From NCBI GenBank assembly GCA_029721515.1, contig CM056563.1:16620454-16684453 (forward strand): DNA of 64,000 nucleotides. Reading direction: 5' to 3'. Source of the stretch: Synanceia verrucosa. Taxonomy: Eukaryota > Chordata > Actinopteri > Perciformes > Synanceiidae. The first letter of the stretch is position 1. Each line of letters opens with the position of its first letter. Position numbers and translations under genes: made by a program. Below are positions 1-9,138 of the stretch, piece after piece. The notes under the pieces were generated by a model. It made no database searches. It had not been told where the DNA came from and saw only the letters and a program-made list of their open reading frames with translations.

Positions 1-479
1 AATTTTGACAAAAAAAATTGCACTTAAACTGGGTTTGGTTAGGTAGCATTTTGATTTGTTTTAATTGTGCTGCTTGCTGCTTAATTTAGTCTTATATTTT
101 AATCACTTAAAGTAATAAGACTTAATCAGGAGCCCTTACGCGGCTCCGCCACACTTTATTGTTCTGACCCTGGTTAGAAATAAAATTGGCCCAAGCACAA
201 GGCGGTAGCTTTCCTCTTTCCACATGCATATTAAGTGGGGGTCTGGAGATCGTCGATGGACATTTATGCATCATTTGTGCCTCATCTGCATCATCATACT
301 GTATGACGGCAATGTGTCTTAGCAATGTAAATTAATTTACCCTCATCTGCCGATTCGGGAGCGAACTTAAGCGACATACTGTATATCACAACATAAACCT
401 GTTGAAACGGACTGTTAGAATCGGTGCGTATTCTCAGTATTTCGGTATGATCATAAAAGATTAAATAAACTAAACTCAC
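1..479. other. no coding sequence seen; probable intron of a minus-strand gene
   Basis: I see no exon here with convincing splice sites or protein similarity. The stretch lies directly 3' (minus-strand sense) of a donor site at 475-479, so it is most simply the first intron of a gene that leaves the window on the left. The short open frames on the minus strand have no recognisable domain. Confidence 0.4.
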
Positions 480-590
480 CTTTTAATCTGTCTCTGCAGC
501 TCTGTCTGGTGTAGAAGAGGCTGCTTTCAACGGAAATCTTATTCTGTCCTCAGCCTTTATGTAGAGCTCCTCAGGCTGGCCCCTCACAAA
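480..590 (-). other. noncoding first exon of a minus-strand gene cut by the window edge
   Basis: Read on the minus strand, a purine-rich end (AAAAG) is followed by the donor GTGAGT, whose complement is at 474-479. A TTTAAA-type TATA-like sequence lies near 600-606, so transcription would start around 570-590. The exon has no long open frame and is probably 5' untranslated. The promoter next to it carries an interferon-response element, and the block upstream resembles the one upstream of the VLIG gene near 14.4 kb. The missing gene is therefore probably another interferon-induced VLIG-type gene; that identity is inference. Confidence 0.4.
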
Positions 591-608
591 CCCCTCCTGC
601 TTTAAACA

Positions 609-620
609 GAAAGTGAAAGT
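609..620 (-). promoter_or_regulatory. interferon-stimulated response element (ISRE)
   Basis: The plus strand reads GAAAGTGAAAGT, which on the minus strand is the TTTCNNTTTC core bound by IRF proteins and ISGF3. It sits about 30-40 bp upstream of the inferred minus-strand start, a normal position for an interferon-induced promoter. The match is by eye; no binding data are implied. Confidence 0.55.
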
Positions 621-629
621 GCTGCCCTG

Positions 630-700
630 GTACAGGATCTACCAGAAATCATGTGACTTCAAGGAAAACGGTGAATGGGTTCACGACGAAAGGGGGGTGT
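630..700 (-). repeat. promoter-upstream block, copy A (paralogue at 14376-14460)
   Basis: This stretch contains CATGTGACTTCAAGGAA followed by a similar G-rich tail. The block at 14376-14460 has the same core and the same order of flanking words (a TACC.GAA word before it, GGTTCA after it, a TTTC word further on). Both lie upstream of minus-strand, probably VLIG-type, genes. This is best explained by tandem duplication of a gene with its promoter. Confidence 0.5.
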
Positions 701-1376
701 TCAGGTTTCAACCAAGGACAATTTATTTTAACAAATTATTTGAAGTAACCGGCCATAAAATCATATTTTAACTCAAGCTGACAACATTTTGATGGCTATC
801 AAAATAATTACCCAGAATGATCTGGTGTATATTAAATCACCCTCAGGGCTCCACAAAGAAAAAGTGACAGCCAAATGTTGTCTCACACAATAGTCTGCTA
901 GTATCTGAACTGTGATCAATAAGCAGATTAATAATGAATAATATATCGTGTCAATAGCTAATTAAAGTTTTAGTAGTTCTTGACATAGCACAGCTTATTA
1001 ATTTTTGTGCAGCATTAAAACAGGACAACATGCATGTTTGGCTTTAAACTGAATATATGTCAAATTAAATAAATAAACTAAAAAAGCCAAAAAGAATGAG
1101 AGAGCATGTGTGTGTGCACCTATCCAGTGCGCACTGTAAAGTTGTTTTTTTTTTTTTTTATAAAGGGTGCGTGTGTTGCATGAGCATGAACACATGTGGT
1201 CTGATCAGCACAAAAGGAAACAGGAAGTTGCATTCCATATTTATCTCTGTTACAAGGCCAGTTGAGGTTACATACTGTACAGTATATGGTCCTGCTATGG
1301 TTAGCAACACTGGAATGCAGGAATGCAGGTTAATGCAGGAATGTGTGTCTGTGTCCTGATTACACATTACAAGATA

Positions 1377-1979
1377 CACTGATCAGACATACTGTAGCAT
1401 TGTGACCACCTTCCTCGTATTGTTTTTTTCCCCCTTTTGCTGCTAAAACAGTCCTGACCTCTGACCCAGACCTCTATAGTTTGGTCCTTGTCAAACTCAT
1501 TTCTAACACATCAACTTTTGATCATAATGTTAATTAGTTGTCTTATACTGTGTATCCCAGGTGCCATGATGAAGAGATAATCGGTGTAGTGGTTAGCACT
1601 GCTGCGAAACAGCAAGAAGGTACCGGGTTCGATTCCCAGCCCGGGGCCTTTCTTTGTGGAGTTTACATGTTCTCCCCGTGTCTGTGTGGGTTCTCTCTGG
1701 TACTCCGGCTTCCTCCCACCATCCAAAAACATGCATGTGGATTAGGTTAATTGGCTAATTTAAATTGACCGTGGTGTGAATGTGAGTGTGAGTGGTTGTC
1801 TGTCTCTATGTGTCCTGTGATGAGATGGCGACTTGTCCAGGGTGTACCCTGCCTTTCACCCTAAGACAGCTGGGATAGACTCCAGCCCTCCTGTGACCCT
1901 ATGTGAGGGTAAGCGGTAGAAAACGGATGGATGGATTTACTTCACCTGTCAGTGGTCATAATGTTATGTCTGATCGATG
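1377..1979. mobile_element. TA-flanked MITE-like DNA transposon with terminal inverted repeats, split by a SINE
   Basis: The left end reads CACTGATCAGACATACTG and the right end, reverse complemented, reads CATCGATCAGACATAACA. The match continues inward through a shared TGACCAC. Both ends are bordered by TA (1375-1376 and 1980-1981), the target duplication of Tc1/mariner-type elements. No transposase frame is present, so it is non-autonomous. A tRNA-derived SINE occupies most of its interior. The superfamily assignment rests only on the TA border. Confidence 0.6.
1575..1936 (+). mobile_element. tRNA-derived SINE, copy 1 (near full length)
   Basis: It starts with a pol III A-box-like GTGTAGTGGTTAGCAC and has a B box GGTTCGATTCC at about 1625. 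A conserved body follows (words such as CATGTTCTCCCC and CTTGTCCAGGGTGTACCC), and it ends in a GGATGGATGGAT run. Four other clear copies in the window share this order. It lies inside the TA-flanked element at 1377-1979, so it is the younger insertion. I do not assign a named family. Confidence 0.75.
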
Positions 1980-1981
1980 TA

Positions 1982-4236
1982 TCACACAGAGTTCAGTGAA
2001 TGCATTTATCAACTCCACCTTCAGCTGTTGTCTTTAGTGTGGATTCACTGGTTATTCTGCTGAGGATCTTTGATGGTTTCAGTAGAATCTTACGTCACTT
2101 CTGGCCCCACGTTGCAGGCTTGTTGCAGGCCTGAGAGCTGAACACTATCCCAGGCCTGTAGTGGTGGGGAGTAAGCCGTGAGCAGTTCAGAAGGGCAGGG
2201 AGTTCAAGAGTAGAGGGAAGAACAATAGGCACTTAGCAATATATGAAATGACTGTTCACACCTGTGTGTGACTGAGTCATAGGCAGGTATCCTGGGAAAT
2301 GTAGTTCACTGGTTATTTTTTTTTATTTTATATCTCCACATACACCAGAATAGACACATTACAAATACCAACAAAAGACATTACATAAGAGTGTGTGTGC
2401 AAGAGAGAGAGAGCAAATGCTTTTGATGAAGGTTACTTGTTTTTCTGCAATGCAACAATAAGGAGCTCTGTTTGGAACCATTGGCCTGATATTTAACCCA
2501 AGAGAGCGTCACAGAGCTTAGTGTGGATGACTGTGCTAGCATAATGCATAAAGTTGGCAGGTGGGGTTGGGTTTTAGTGGTTGATTAACGCATATTTTTG
2601 CAGGCCAGCTGCAGTGTTGGATATTAGCATTAGCCAAAAAACAATGTACCGTAATTCAGCTGACTAACTGGTAGATTTTGTAATCCATCTGCCACTTGAT
2701 AAGTGTTAGCATATTATTTATGGGTTAATTTTCAACCCCACTCGGGTTGAAAAGTGGGTTGGCTCTCATAACAGACAAGAGAGTATTAAAAAACCCTGAT
2801 GTGGCATTTGTGTTGTCAAAAGGAATAGAATCCAACTAACAGAAGCAAAAACAACAAATTTACAGTCGTATGAATAACACTGAAAACATGCCACGGAATT
2901 TTTCCACTAAAGTATGAAGTAATAATAAATAAGACAGATGAGTCGACTAAATATGACCAAAACTAACATGGACTTTTGATCTCAGCATTAAGACAAGGTC
3001 TAAGAATAAAAACACAATTAACACATTATATTTTGGGGGTCGGCTATAAAACGTGTCCTTAAACAGATTGACACAAGATAAAATCTGGTCTTCTCATAAC
3101 AATAGAAGAGGCTTAAACTCCATTGACTGAATGGTATATTTATTACAGTAAAAGAAAATAATTCAATTTTTTCCACAAAGAGATATTTTTGTTCATAATT
3201 ATAGATATCACAATACAATAGTAATGACAGGAGTCTAATTAATCTAACAAAACCAATTTCAGTATAGGTAATACTAATAAGATCATTTAAAATGAGATTA
3301 AATACAAAACTGTTGCCCCAACTGATTCAGAAATACAATGCATTGTTCATCAAAACCATCAAAAAATATAGAATGGGAAAATTAATTGTTTGTGTAGCAA
3401 GTATTTTTCAGATAAACTTGACAAAAAATAGCTAGATAGTAAACAATTCAAATTACATAATAAGTCAAATTTTCAAAACTCTTTTGTGACTCATCAAATT
3501 TCTTGCATTCATCATAACCAACAACACATCAATCTCAGGACATCCGCACCTTACGTCATCCTATCTGTTGATGAATTCTTCCAAAGGTCATCACAAAATA
3601 GTGAGACAAAAATATACAGTTGCATAGACATTTTTACACAGCTTTGATCAAAACTACAAAACTTGCATTGGCTGTATTTTAATGACATCTGGATTATAGA
3701 AAAAAAAGTAAAGAAAAAAAAGCAATTATGGCTGTAATTCAAATGAAATAAATGTCTGCCCAACATGGGAACACAGTTAACAACCCACGTCTTGATTTAC
3801 TCTTTAAACTGTAATAAAAGCATTTCATGTACTTGTAATTAAAATTAACAGATGAATAAAGAATATACTTCTCACTAACTAATTTTCCATCTTGATCAGC
3901 ATTTGTTTTTCAGAAAACATAGGTCATGTCTGCTTGAGTTTTTCAAAACTTCTAATATCTGACATTCCTTATTTGAATACTTTTCCTTTAAACATTCATA
4001 TAAAACCATGCATCTTCATCATCTTGGAAAATAAAAAAACATATTTGCAATGAAACAAAAACCTACTCTGATGAATTATGTCACCCATGAATGGCTAACA
4101 GACATGTCATTTCAAACATCAAACATATGTTGTGCTCTCCTTTGCGTCAAGAAGGAGTACTGCTCAACCACTGGCTGAACTAGATGCAGATACTGTTTTA
4201 GTATTTTTTCTTGTAGCTTGGCTGTTTCTGGCTCAT
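1982..4236. other. AT-rich flank 3' of the VLIG gene; no coding sequence seen
   Basis: The part next to 4237 should hold the 3' untranslated region of the minus-strand VLIG gene. Minus-strand poly(A)-like words occur (for example TTTATT on the plus strand at 3139-3144), but I cannot choose one. A short imperfect hairpin with CAACCC/GGGTTG arms lies near 2730-2760. Nothing else stands out. Confidence 0.4.
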
Positions 4237-7200
4237 TCACAGGTTGTACATTTCATCCAGACTCTCAATGGCCTCTATCTTACTGTGGTCTCTCCACTCA
4301 CTGGGGATTTCACCTCTATCCTGGAACTTTAATTTATAGTGCGCTTCCAGTTTCTCTTGAAATCGACACACAAACCATTTCCAGTATATCGGCTTGGATG
4401 CATCAGGAGTAATCTCCCATGCAGCATATTTCTCCCCAGCACTTGGATACAGCTTATATGGAATGATCCGATCTGAATCATGATGGTGGAAACATCTGTC
4501 ACTTGAAACTAATGTAGTGCAGAAATCAATGACCAGGTTCTCTGTGTTTCTAGTTTTAAATCCCTTGGTGGCAGCAGGGCGATGAAATGGGACATTGTGT
4601 TTGTCAGGGCTGTGATTTTGCAGTGTGTTTGTACAAACAGCTGCACAGAATGGACATGTTACCCAGCAGCAGCTACACAGCTGATCAATGAGGATTTGAT
4701 CAGGCTTCATCCTGAATTCCATCATCTTATCCAGTGGGAGGCTGCTCATCTCTTCAATGACAGATAAGAGGCCTTTCTTTGTCTCTTCTTTAAGAAAGTC
4801 AAAGTCATTTATGTCGTTGAAGTTTTGACAACAAATGGTGTCGAATGGTAGCTCATCTTTTAGTAAACTAGAAAATTCCTCCATCCACATGTCTGGGTCT
4901 CCTTTTTCCTCTTCTTTCTTTTCCTCTTCCATCTTCCCTCCTTTCCCTTCACCCTTTTCCTGTTCCTTCTTTTTCACTTTCTCTGTTGCAGCAAATAAAG
5001 CTCGATTCATGAGATTTTTGATGTCTTCAACATTTTTCTTGAGTAAATTCCGTGCTTTATCTTCATTGTCTTTGAGGATGTATTTCTTAACTTCCTCTCG
5101 TATGTAAGCCTCTGCTTGTCTCCTTGGGTGTCGGATGTAGGTGATAAAACCATCAAAGTCCTCTTTCTCTGCAAGTGACTTCAACATGTGCTTCTCCAAG
5201 TTCAGCCTGTTTCCACTGAATGCTGGGAAACTGCACCTCATCTCTCCAGCCAGATCAATGGCAGTCTTGTTACAGATGGCCTCAACAGTGGAACTCTTCA
5301 GTTTGTCGCAGATCAGTTCTCCAAGCACAACAGCAGATGAGTTTCCTTTGCAGAAGCTTCTGAAAATGTTGTAATATTGCTCTTTCTTGCTTTCTACATA
5401 AGTGTGCACATCGTTGTCCCTTTGGAATTTCTTGTGGGACTCTGTGAGCCATTTCCCTGCTCTGTGAAACACGTACAGTATGAGATCAACTGTAAACTTC
5501 TTCTTCAGAGCGTACTTCCTCTTTGATTCAAAACTGGCCACCTCTTCTTTCACATAGTTGGCCACTTCCTGCAAGTAAGTTGATCTGTAGCCTCTTGTAG
5601 CGACAGGTTTGCTCTCAATCGCAAGAAGGGAATTTTCTTCGACATCGTCAATGAAGGATCTGATCAGCTGCTGTTCTTCATACTGAAAATACCCCTTCAA
5701 GTAATATCCCGCTTTTGTAGTTTTTTCTGAAACAAATTCAAAGAATTTATTTGAAGAAGTAGAACTTTTTTTCGATCCACTGGAGTATCTCCCATAATAT
5801 TGAAATGTGTTATCCTGATCTTGTTGCTTGCCGAGAGAGACGTAATGAACGTAATCACCAAGGTCAGATATAAATATATATCTGCCACTGCTTTCACATT
5901 CAGCTATGAGAGACCATTCAAACCCAAGCACCTGAAGGATAACGGACTGATCCTCCTCATAGCTGATGTCCTCAATAGGTTTTGTATCTGCTGTTAGTTC
6001 ATGAACCCAGCCACTCCAAACAGAGTTGAAGTGCTTTTTGAGTTCCTCTTCATCTTTTGCCTTGTCCTTTAACTGATGAGCGAGCTCTTTGCTCTTTTGG
6101 AGCAGATTGCTCTCAAAGTCAGTCTTCTTATCATCAAGTTTTTTACAAGCATTCTTCTGCTGGATGACCTCATCCAGTTTTCTTTTCACTCCTCTCACTT
6201 GCTCGCCATAAAAGTCCTCAATTTTGTTTTCAAATCGGCCTCGCCACTGAACCAACATTTCTTTGTCTCGGTCGTCATCAAAGTATGTTGTCATTGCCTT
6301 TTTGATGTCTCCATAGGTTTTGTTCATTTCTTTATGAAGATTATTGAGATCAACCTTGTCAAGTTTTCCATTTTCAATTAGGGTATGAAGCCCATTCTCA
6401 ATGGTCAACATGTTGCTCCTCAGGGCCCAGGTCCAGTTCCCATACTGGACCTCAAGTTTTCTGTACACGGCAATTTCAAGTGTGTTTTTGAAGCTGAAAA
6501 CAAAGTGTTCGTTCATCAAGGCATTCCACAGGTCCTTGATTTTGCTTTTGAACTGTGAGAGAGTCACCCCAGCAGACTGTGAAGCTTTAGAGAGGATGAT
6601 GGTCTTGAGGTCTTGGACACTTTCACTATAATCTGGATTTGGAGGAGCCATAGGTGGGCTTCCCTCCCATAGTTGAGCAAAGTACTTCACATCTTTCTGC
6701 ACATCAAATGCAATGACGTCACTGAAGCACTCTGCTTCACAAACCTCCTCTTTGGCTGCCAGTTGGGCCATCTTGTCTAGTTTTTCTTGAAGCCGTCTCT
6801 TTCCATCCATGTTTTTCTCTGCAGCTCCGACATCTGTAACATTCTGGTGAACAAACACACAACTTGGAGCGAGCTCAATTTTCTTCATCCTCATGAAGGC
6901 CTGAACAACAATCTGTAGAACATCCTGCATCTCAGCTGGATTCTCTCCAAAGATGTTGATCAGTGTCATGTTTCCCAGACCAACAACAAATGTTGCCAGT
7001 TCATTGTCGTGGTGAAGAGTGGTGTTACCTTCCAGCTCAAGAGCACGAAGCCCTTCAGTGTCCACCACTAAGACATAGTCAAACTGGAAGTCTTTCTTGA
7101 TCTCCTCGGACACTTTGACCAGCTGCATGAAGGCACCCTTGGTGCACCTGCCAGCACTCACTGCAAACTGTAACCCAAACATGGCATTCAGCATTGTTGA

Positions 7201-9138
7201 TTTTCCACTGCTTTGGACGCCCAAAACAGACAAAACAAAAACTCTCGTATCCCCCAATTTGTTGATGACTTCATCTAAAAGGCTGGAGATCCATGTTAAA
7301 GGTACATGACCTGCATCACCATCCATCAGCTCCATTGGGTGCCCTGATATCATGAGCTCTGCAGCCAGCTCAGGGTATTTCGACCAGTTAGTCTGTGCCC
7401 TCTTTGTTGGTTTCTGCAGAGATGCATGTGCTTCATAGATCTGTCCCATTTCTCTGAAGATGTGCTCCAAGCCAAAAGTTGCAGACTGTAGTTTTTTTGA
7501 TATTTCATCAAGCTCAGTTTGCTTTCTTGTCAACAGTTCAGACTTGTCATGCTTCTTCTTCAAAGCCAAGACCTCAGACCATTTTTCATCATATTTTTGG
7601 AGAATTGAAGAAAGATCGTCTGTGGACAGGGCATCTATTAAGATCTGGGTCCATTTCAGGAAATAGTCTTTCTCGGTTGATGGCAAAGATGAGAGGCTTT
7701 CAATGAATAATTGCATTGGTTTACTGCAGGAAACAGTGCATTGTTTTTGTCTTTTTTGCTTTAATTGCTTTTCCTTTTGACATTTCTCCTTCTCAACATG
7801 TCCCTTGAGGTGATACATTTCTTTATTTATTTTGCACCAATCATGCCACAATTTCCCTTGACAAGGCAGAAATGTATCTTTAATCTTTGAAACATCCATA
7901 CCTTGAAGCAACTTCACTATTTTCATAGCAGCAGATTTAGCTTTTTGGCAGACTTCATCATTTTCATCCACTCTGATTCCAGAGACATCGGCCATGGTTT
8001 CAAGTCGGAAGGATGTACGTGGTCCAGACAAAATGTTTCCTATGATTTTTTTCAATTCGACAGAAACATCTGACTGGCTTCTGTCCTTTAGACCTATTTT
8101 GTATTTTCCCTTTTTTTTCTCAACAGCACCACAATCATTATCTGCAACGAGAATAATGAGAGGCTTTGGAGACTTGAGAAGGGCTGCGATGACTGCAGTA
8201 CTTTTGTTTCCTCTTTCCAGAGTCGGTACAAGAACAACATTGACTGAAGATTTGTCGGTCAGTATGTTGCGCTGTTTTTCAGCTGACAGAGCATCACCGT
8301 GAAGATTACAGAAGGCAATGCAGTCAGTGAAGGCATCATTGGGCTTTCCAGCAGGGCAGTACCAGGCTATTTCCGCCACACCATCCATGAAATGTCGAGA
8401 CTTTGTGCTACCTGGGCAGTTTCTGTGGAAGAAGGCGTTGTGACGGTCGTCAATCAAAGTGTTCATCAGCTCAGATTTAGAGCGAGATACTGAACCCAGA
8501 CGGAGAAACGACACCATGGGTGTCTCAGCTTTGTAGATGGGCATACTCTTCATAGTGACAACATGAGAATTATCTTTGATTTCAGTTATCTTCCATGTTT
8601 TTTTAATTTGTCTAAATGTCCACAGAGGACAGCCAAGAGCCATTGTGACTGGATCAGGAACAAGCAACGGTAAGGCGTACTGACATTGTGATAACTTTGT
8701 GATCATGTTCTGCTTAAAAAAGCTGTCTGAACAGTGAAATACTGCCATTTGAACATCCATTGGATGCACTGGAGCCTTGAATTCTAATTGATTATAGTCT
8801 TCACTGGTGCTGTAAAAATCATCTAAGTCATCTTTGACAGTGTCGGTAGTGTCAAACTCAGCAACAGGATTTGAATAGCTCTCCTCAGGGCTGTCTAGCT
8901 TTACAGGAATATATCTGGCTCTGTAGTCTAGCATCATCAACCTCTGAAGGAAAGTATGAGCAAGATCTTTCTCTGATGTTTCATGCTCCTGTTTCACAGG
9001 TCGACCTACTTTAAGAAAATTTGCGGGTGAAAACTTGTGTTGAAATTTGTCTTGAAGGTGAAGTCTGCCAAGAAGTGCCTCAGTTTCTCTTTGATATTCT
9101 CTCTTCCTGTTGATCTCTGCAGAAATCTCCACTGTCTG
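4237..9138 (-). CDS. gvin1: VLIG large terminal exon: middle region, VLIG G domain and C-terminus
   Basis: One 4902-nt open exon, typical of VLIG and URGCP genes, which keep most of the protein in a single exon. Counting from the GTG at 9132: a family opening (LHLQDKFQHK) near residue 20-30; the P-loop GVQSSGKST near 637; DTEG (G3) near 690; and a conserved HQNVTDVG stretch near 760. A Lys/Glu-rich low-complexity segment lies near 1385-1415. A Cys/His cluster around CPFC near 1492 is followed by N-H and H residues spaced like a metal site. The stop is at 4237-4239. The acceptor has several AG choices in tandem (TACAG/CAG/ACAG), all leaving the frame intact. Confidence 0.92.
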   Translation of the reverse strand, partial: QTVEISAEINRKREYQRETEALLGRLHLQDKFQHKFSPANFLKVGRPVKQEHETSEKDLAHTFLQRLMMLDYRARYIPVKLDSPEESYSNPVAEFDTTDTVKDDLDDFYSTSEDYNQLEFKAPVHPMDVQMAVFHCSDSFFKQNMITKLSQCQYALPLLVPDPVTMALGCPLWTFRQIKKTWKITEIKDNSHVVTMKSMPIYKAETPMVSFLRLGSVSRSKSELMNTLIDDRHNAFFHRNCPGSTKSRHFMDGVAEIAWYCPAGKPNDAFTDCIAFCNLHGDALSAEKQRNILTDKSSVNVVLVPTLERGNKSTAVIAALLKSPKPLIILVADNDCGAVEKKKGKYKIGLKDRSQSDVSVELKKIIGNILSGPRTSFRLETMADVSGIRVDENDEVCQKAKSAAMKIVKLLQGMDVSKIKDTFLPCQGKLWHDWCKINKEMYHLKGHVEKEKCQKEKQLKQKRQKQCTVSCSKPMQLFIESLSSLPSTEKDYFLKWTQILIDALSTDDLSSILQKYDEKWSEVLALKKKHDKSELLTRKQTELDEISKKLQSATFGLEHIFREMGQIYEAHASLQKPTKRAQTNWSKYPELAAELMISGHPMELMDGDAGHVPLTWISSLLDEVINKLGDTRVFVLSVLGVQSSGKSTMLNAMFGLQFAVSAGRCTKGAFMQLVKVSEEIKKDFQFDYVLVVDTEGLRALELEGNTTLHHDNELATFVVGLGNMTLINIFGENPAEMQDVLQIVVQAFMRMKKIELAPSCVFVHQNVTDVGAAEKNMDGKRRLQEKLDKMAQLAAKEEVCEAECFSDVIAFDVQKDVKYFAQLWEGSPPMAPPNPDYSESVQDLKTIILSKASQSAGVTLSQFKSKIKDLWNALMNEHFVFSFKNTLEIAVYRKLEVQYGNWTWALRSNMLTIENGLHTLIENGKLDKVDLNNLHKEMNKTYGDIKKAMTTYFDDDRDKEMLVQWRGRFENKIEDFYGEQVRGVKRKLDEVIQQKNACKKLDDKKTDFESNLLQKSKELAHQLKDKAKDEEELKKHFNSVWSGWVHELTADTKPIEDISYEEDQSVILQVLGFEWSLIAECESSGRYIFISDLGDYVHYVSLGKQQDQDNTFQYYGRYSSGSKKSSTSSNKFFEFVSEKTTKAGYYLKGYFQYEEQQLIRSFIDDVEENSLLAIESKPVATRGYRSTYLQEVANYVKEEVASFESKRKYALKKKFTVDLILYVFHRAGKWLTESHKKFQRDNDVHTYVESKKEQYYNIFRSFCKGNSSAVVLGELICDKLKSSTVEAICNKTAIDLAGEMRCSFPAFSGNRLNLEKHMLKSLAEKEDFDGFITYIRHPRRQAEAYIREEVKKYILKDNEDKARNLLKKNVEDIKNLMNRALFAATEKVKKKEQEKGEGKGGKMEEEKKEEEKGDPDMWMEEFSSLLKDELPFDTICCQNFNDINDFDFLKEETKKGLLSVIEEMSSLPLDKMMEFRMKPDQILIDQLCSCCWVTCPFCAAVCTNTLQNHSPDKHNVPFHRPAATKGFKTRNTENLVIDFCTTLVSSDRCFHHHDSDRIIPYKLYPSAGEKYAAWEITPDASKPIYWKWFVCRFQEKLEAHYKLKFQDRGEIPSEWRDHSKIEAIESLDEMYNL

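Noticed and set aside
122..325. 67-aa minus-strand frame and a GGAGCC/GGCTCC hairpin near 130-150
   Set aside because: No domain, no splice signals that use it, and the hairpin is too short to support an RNA gene.
2725..2765. Hairpin with CAACCC/GGGTTG arms as a possible structured RNA
   Set aside because: Arms are short and imperfect, with no transcription or terminator context.
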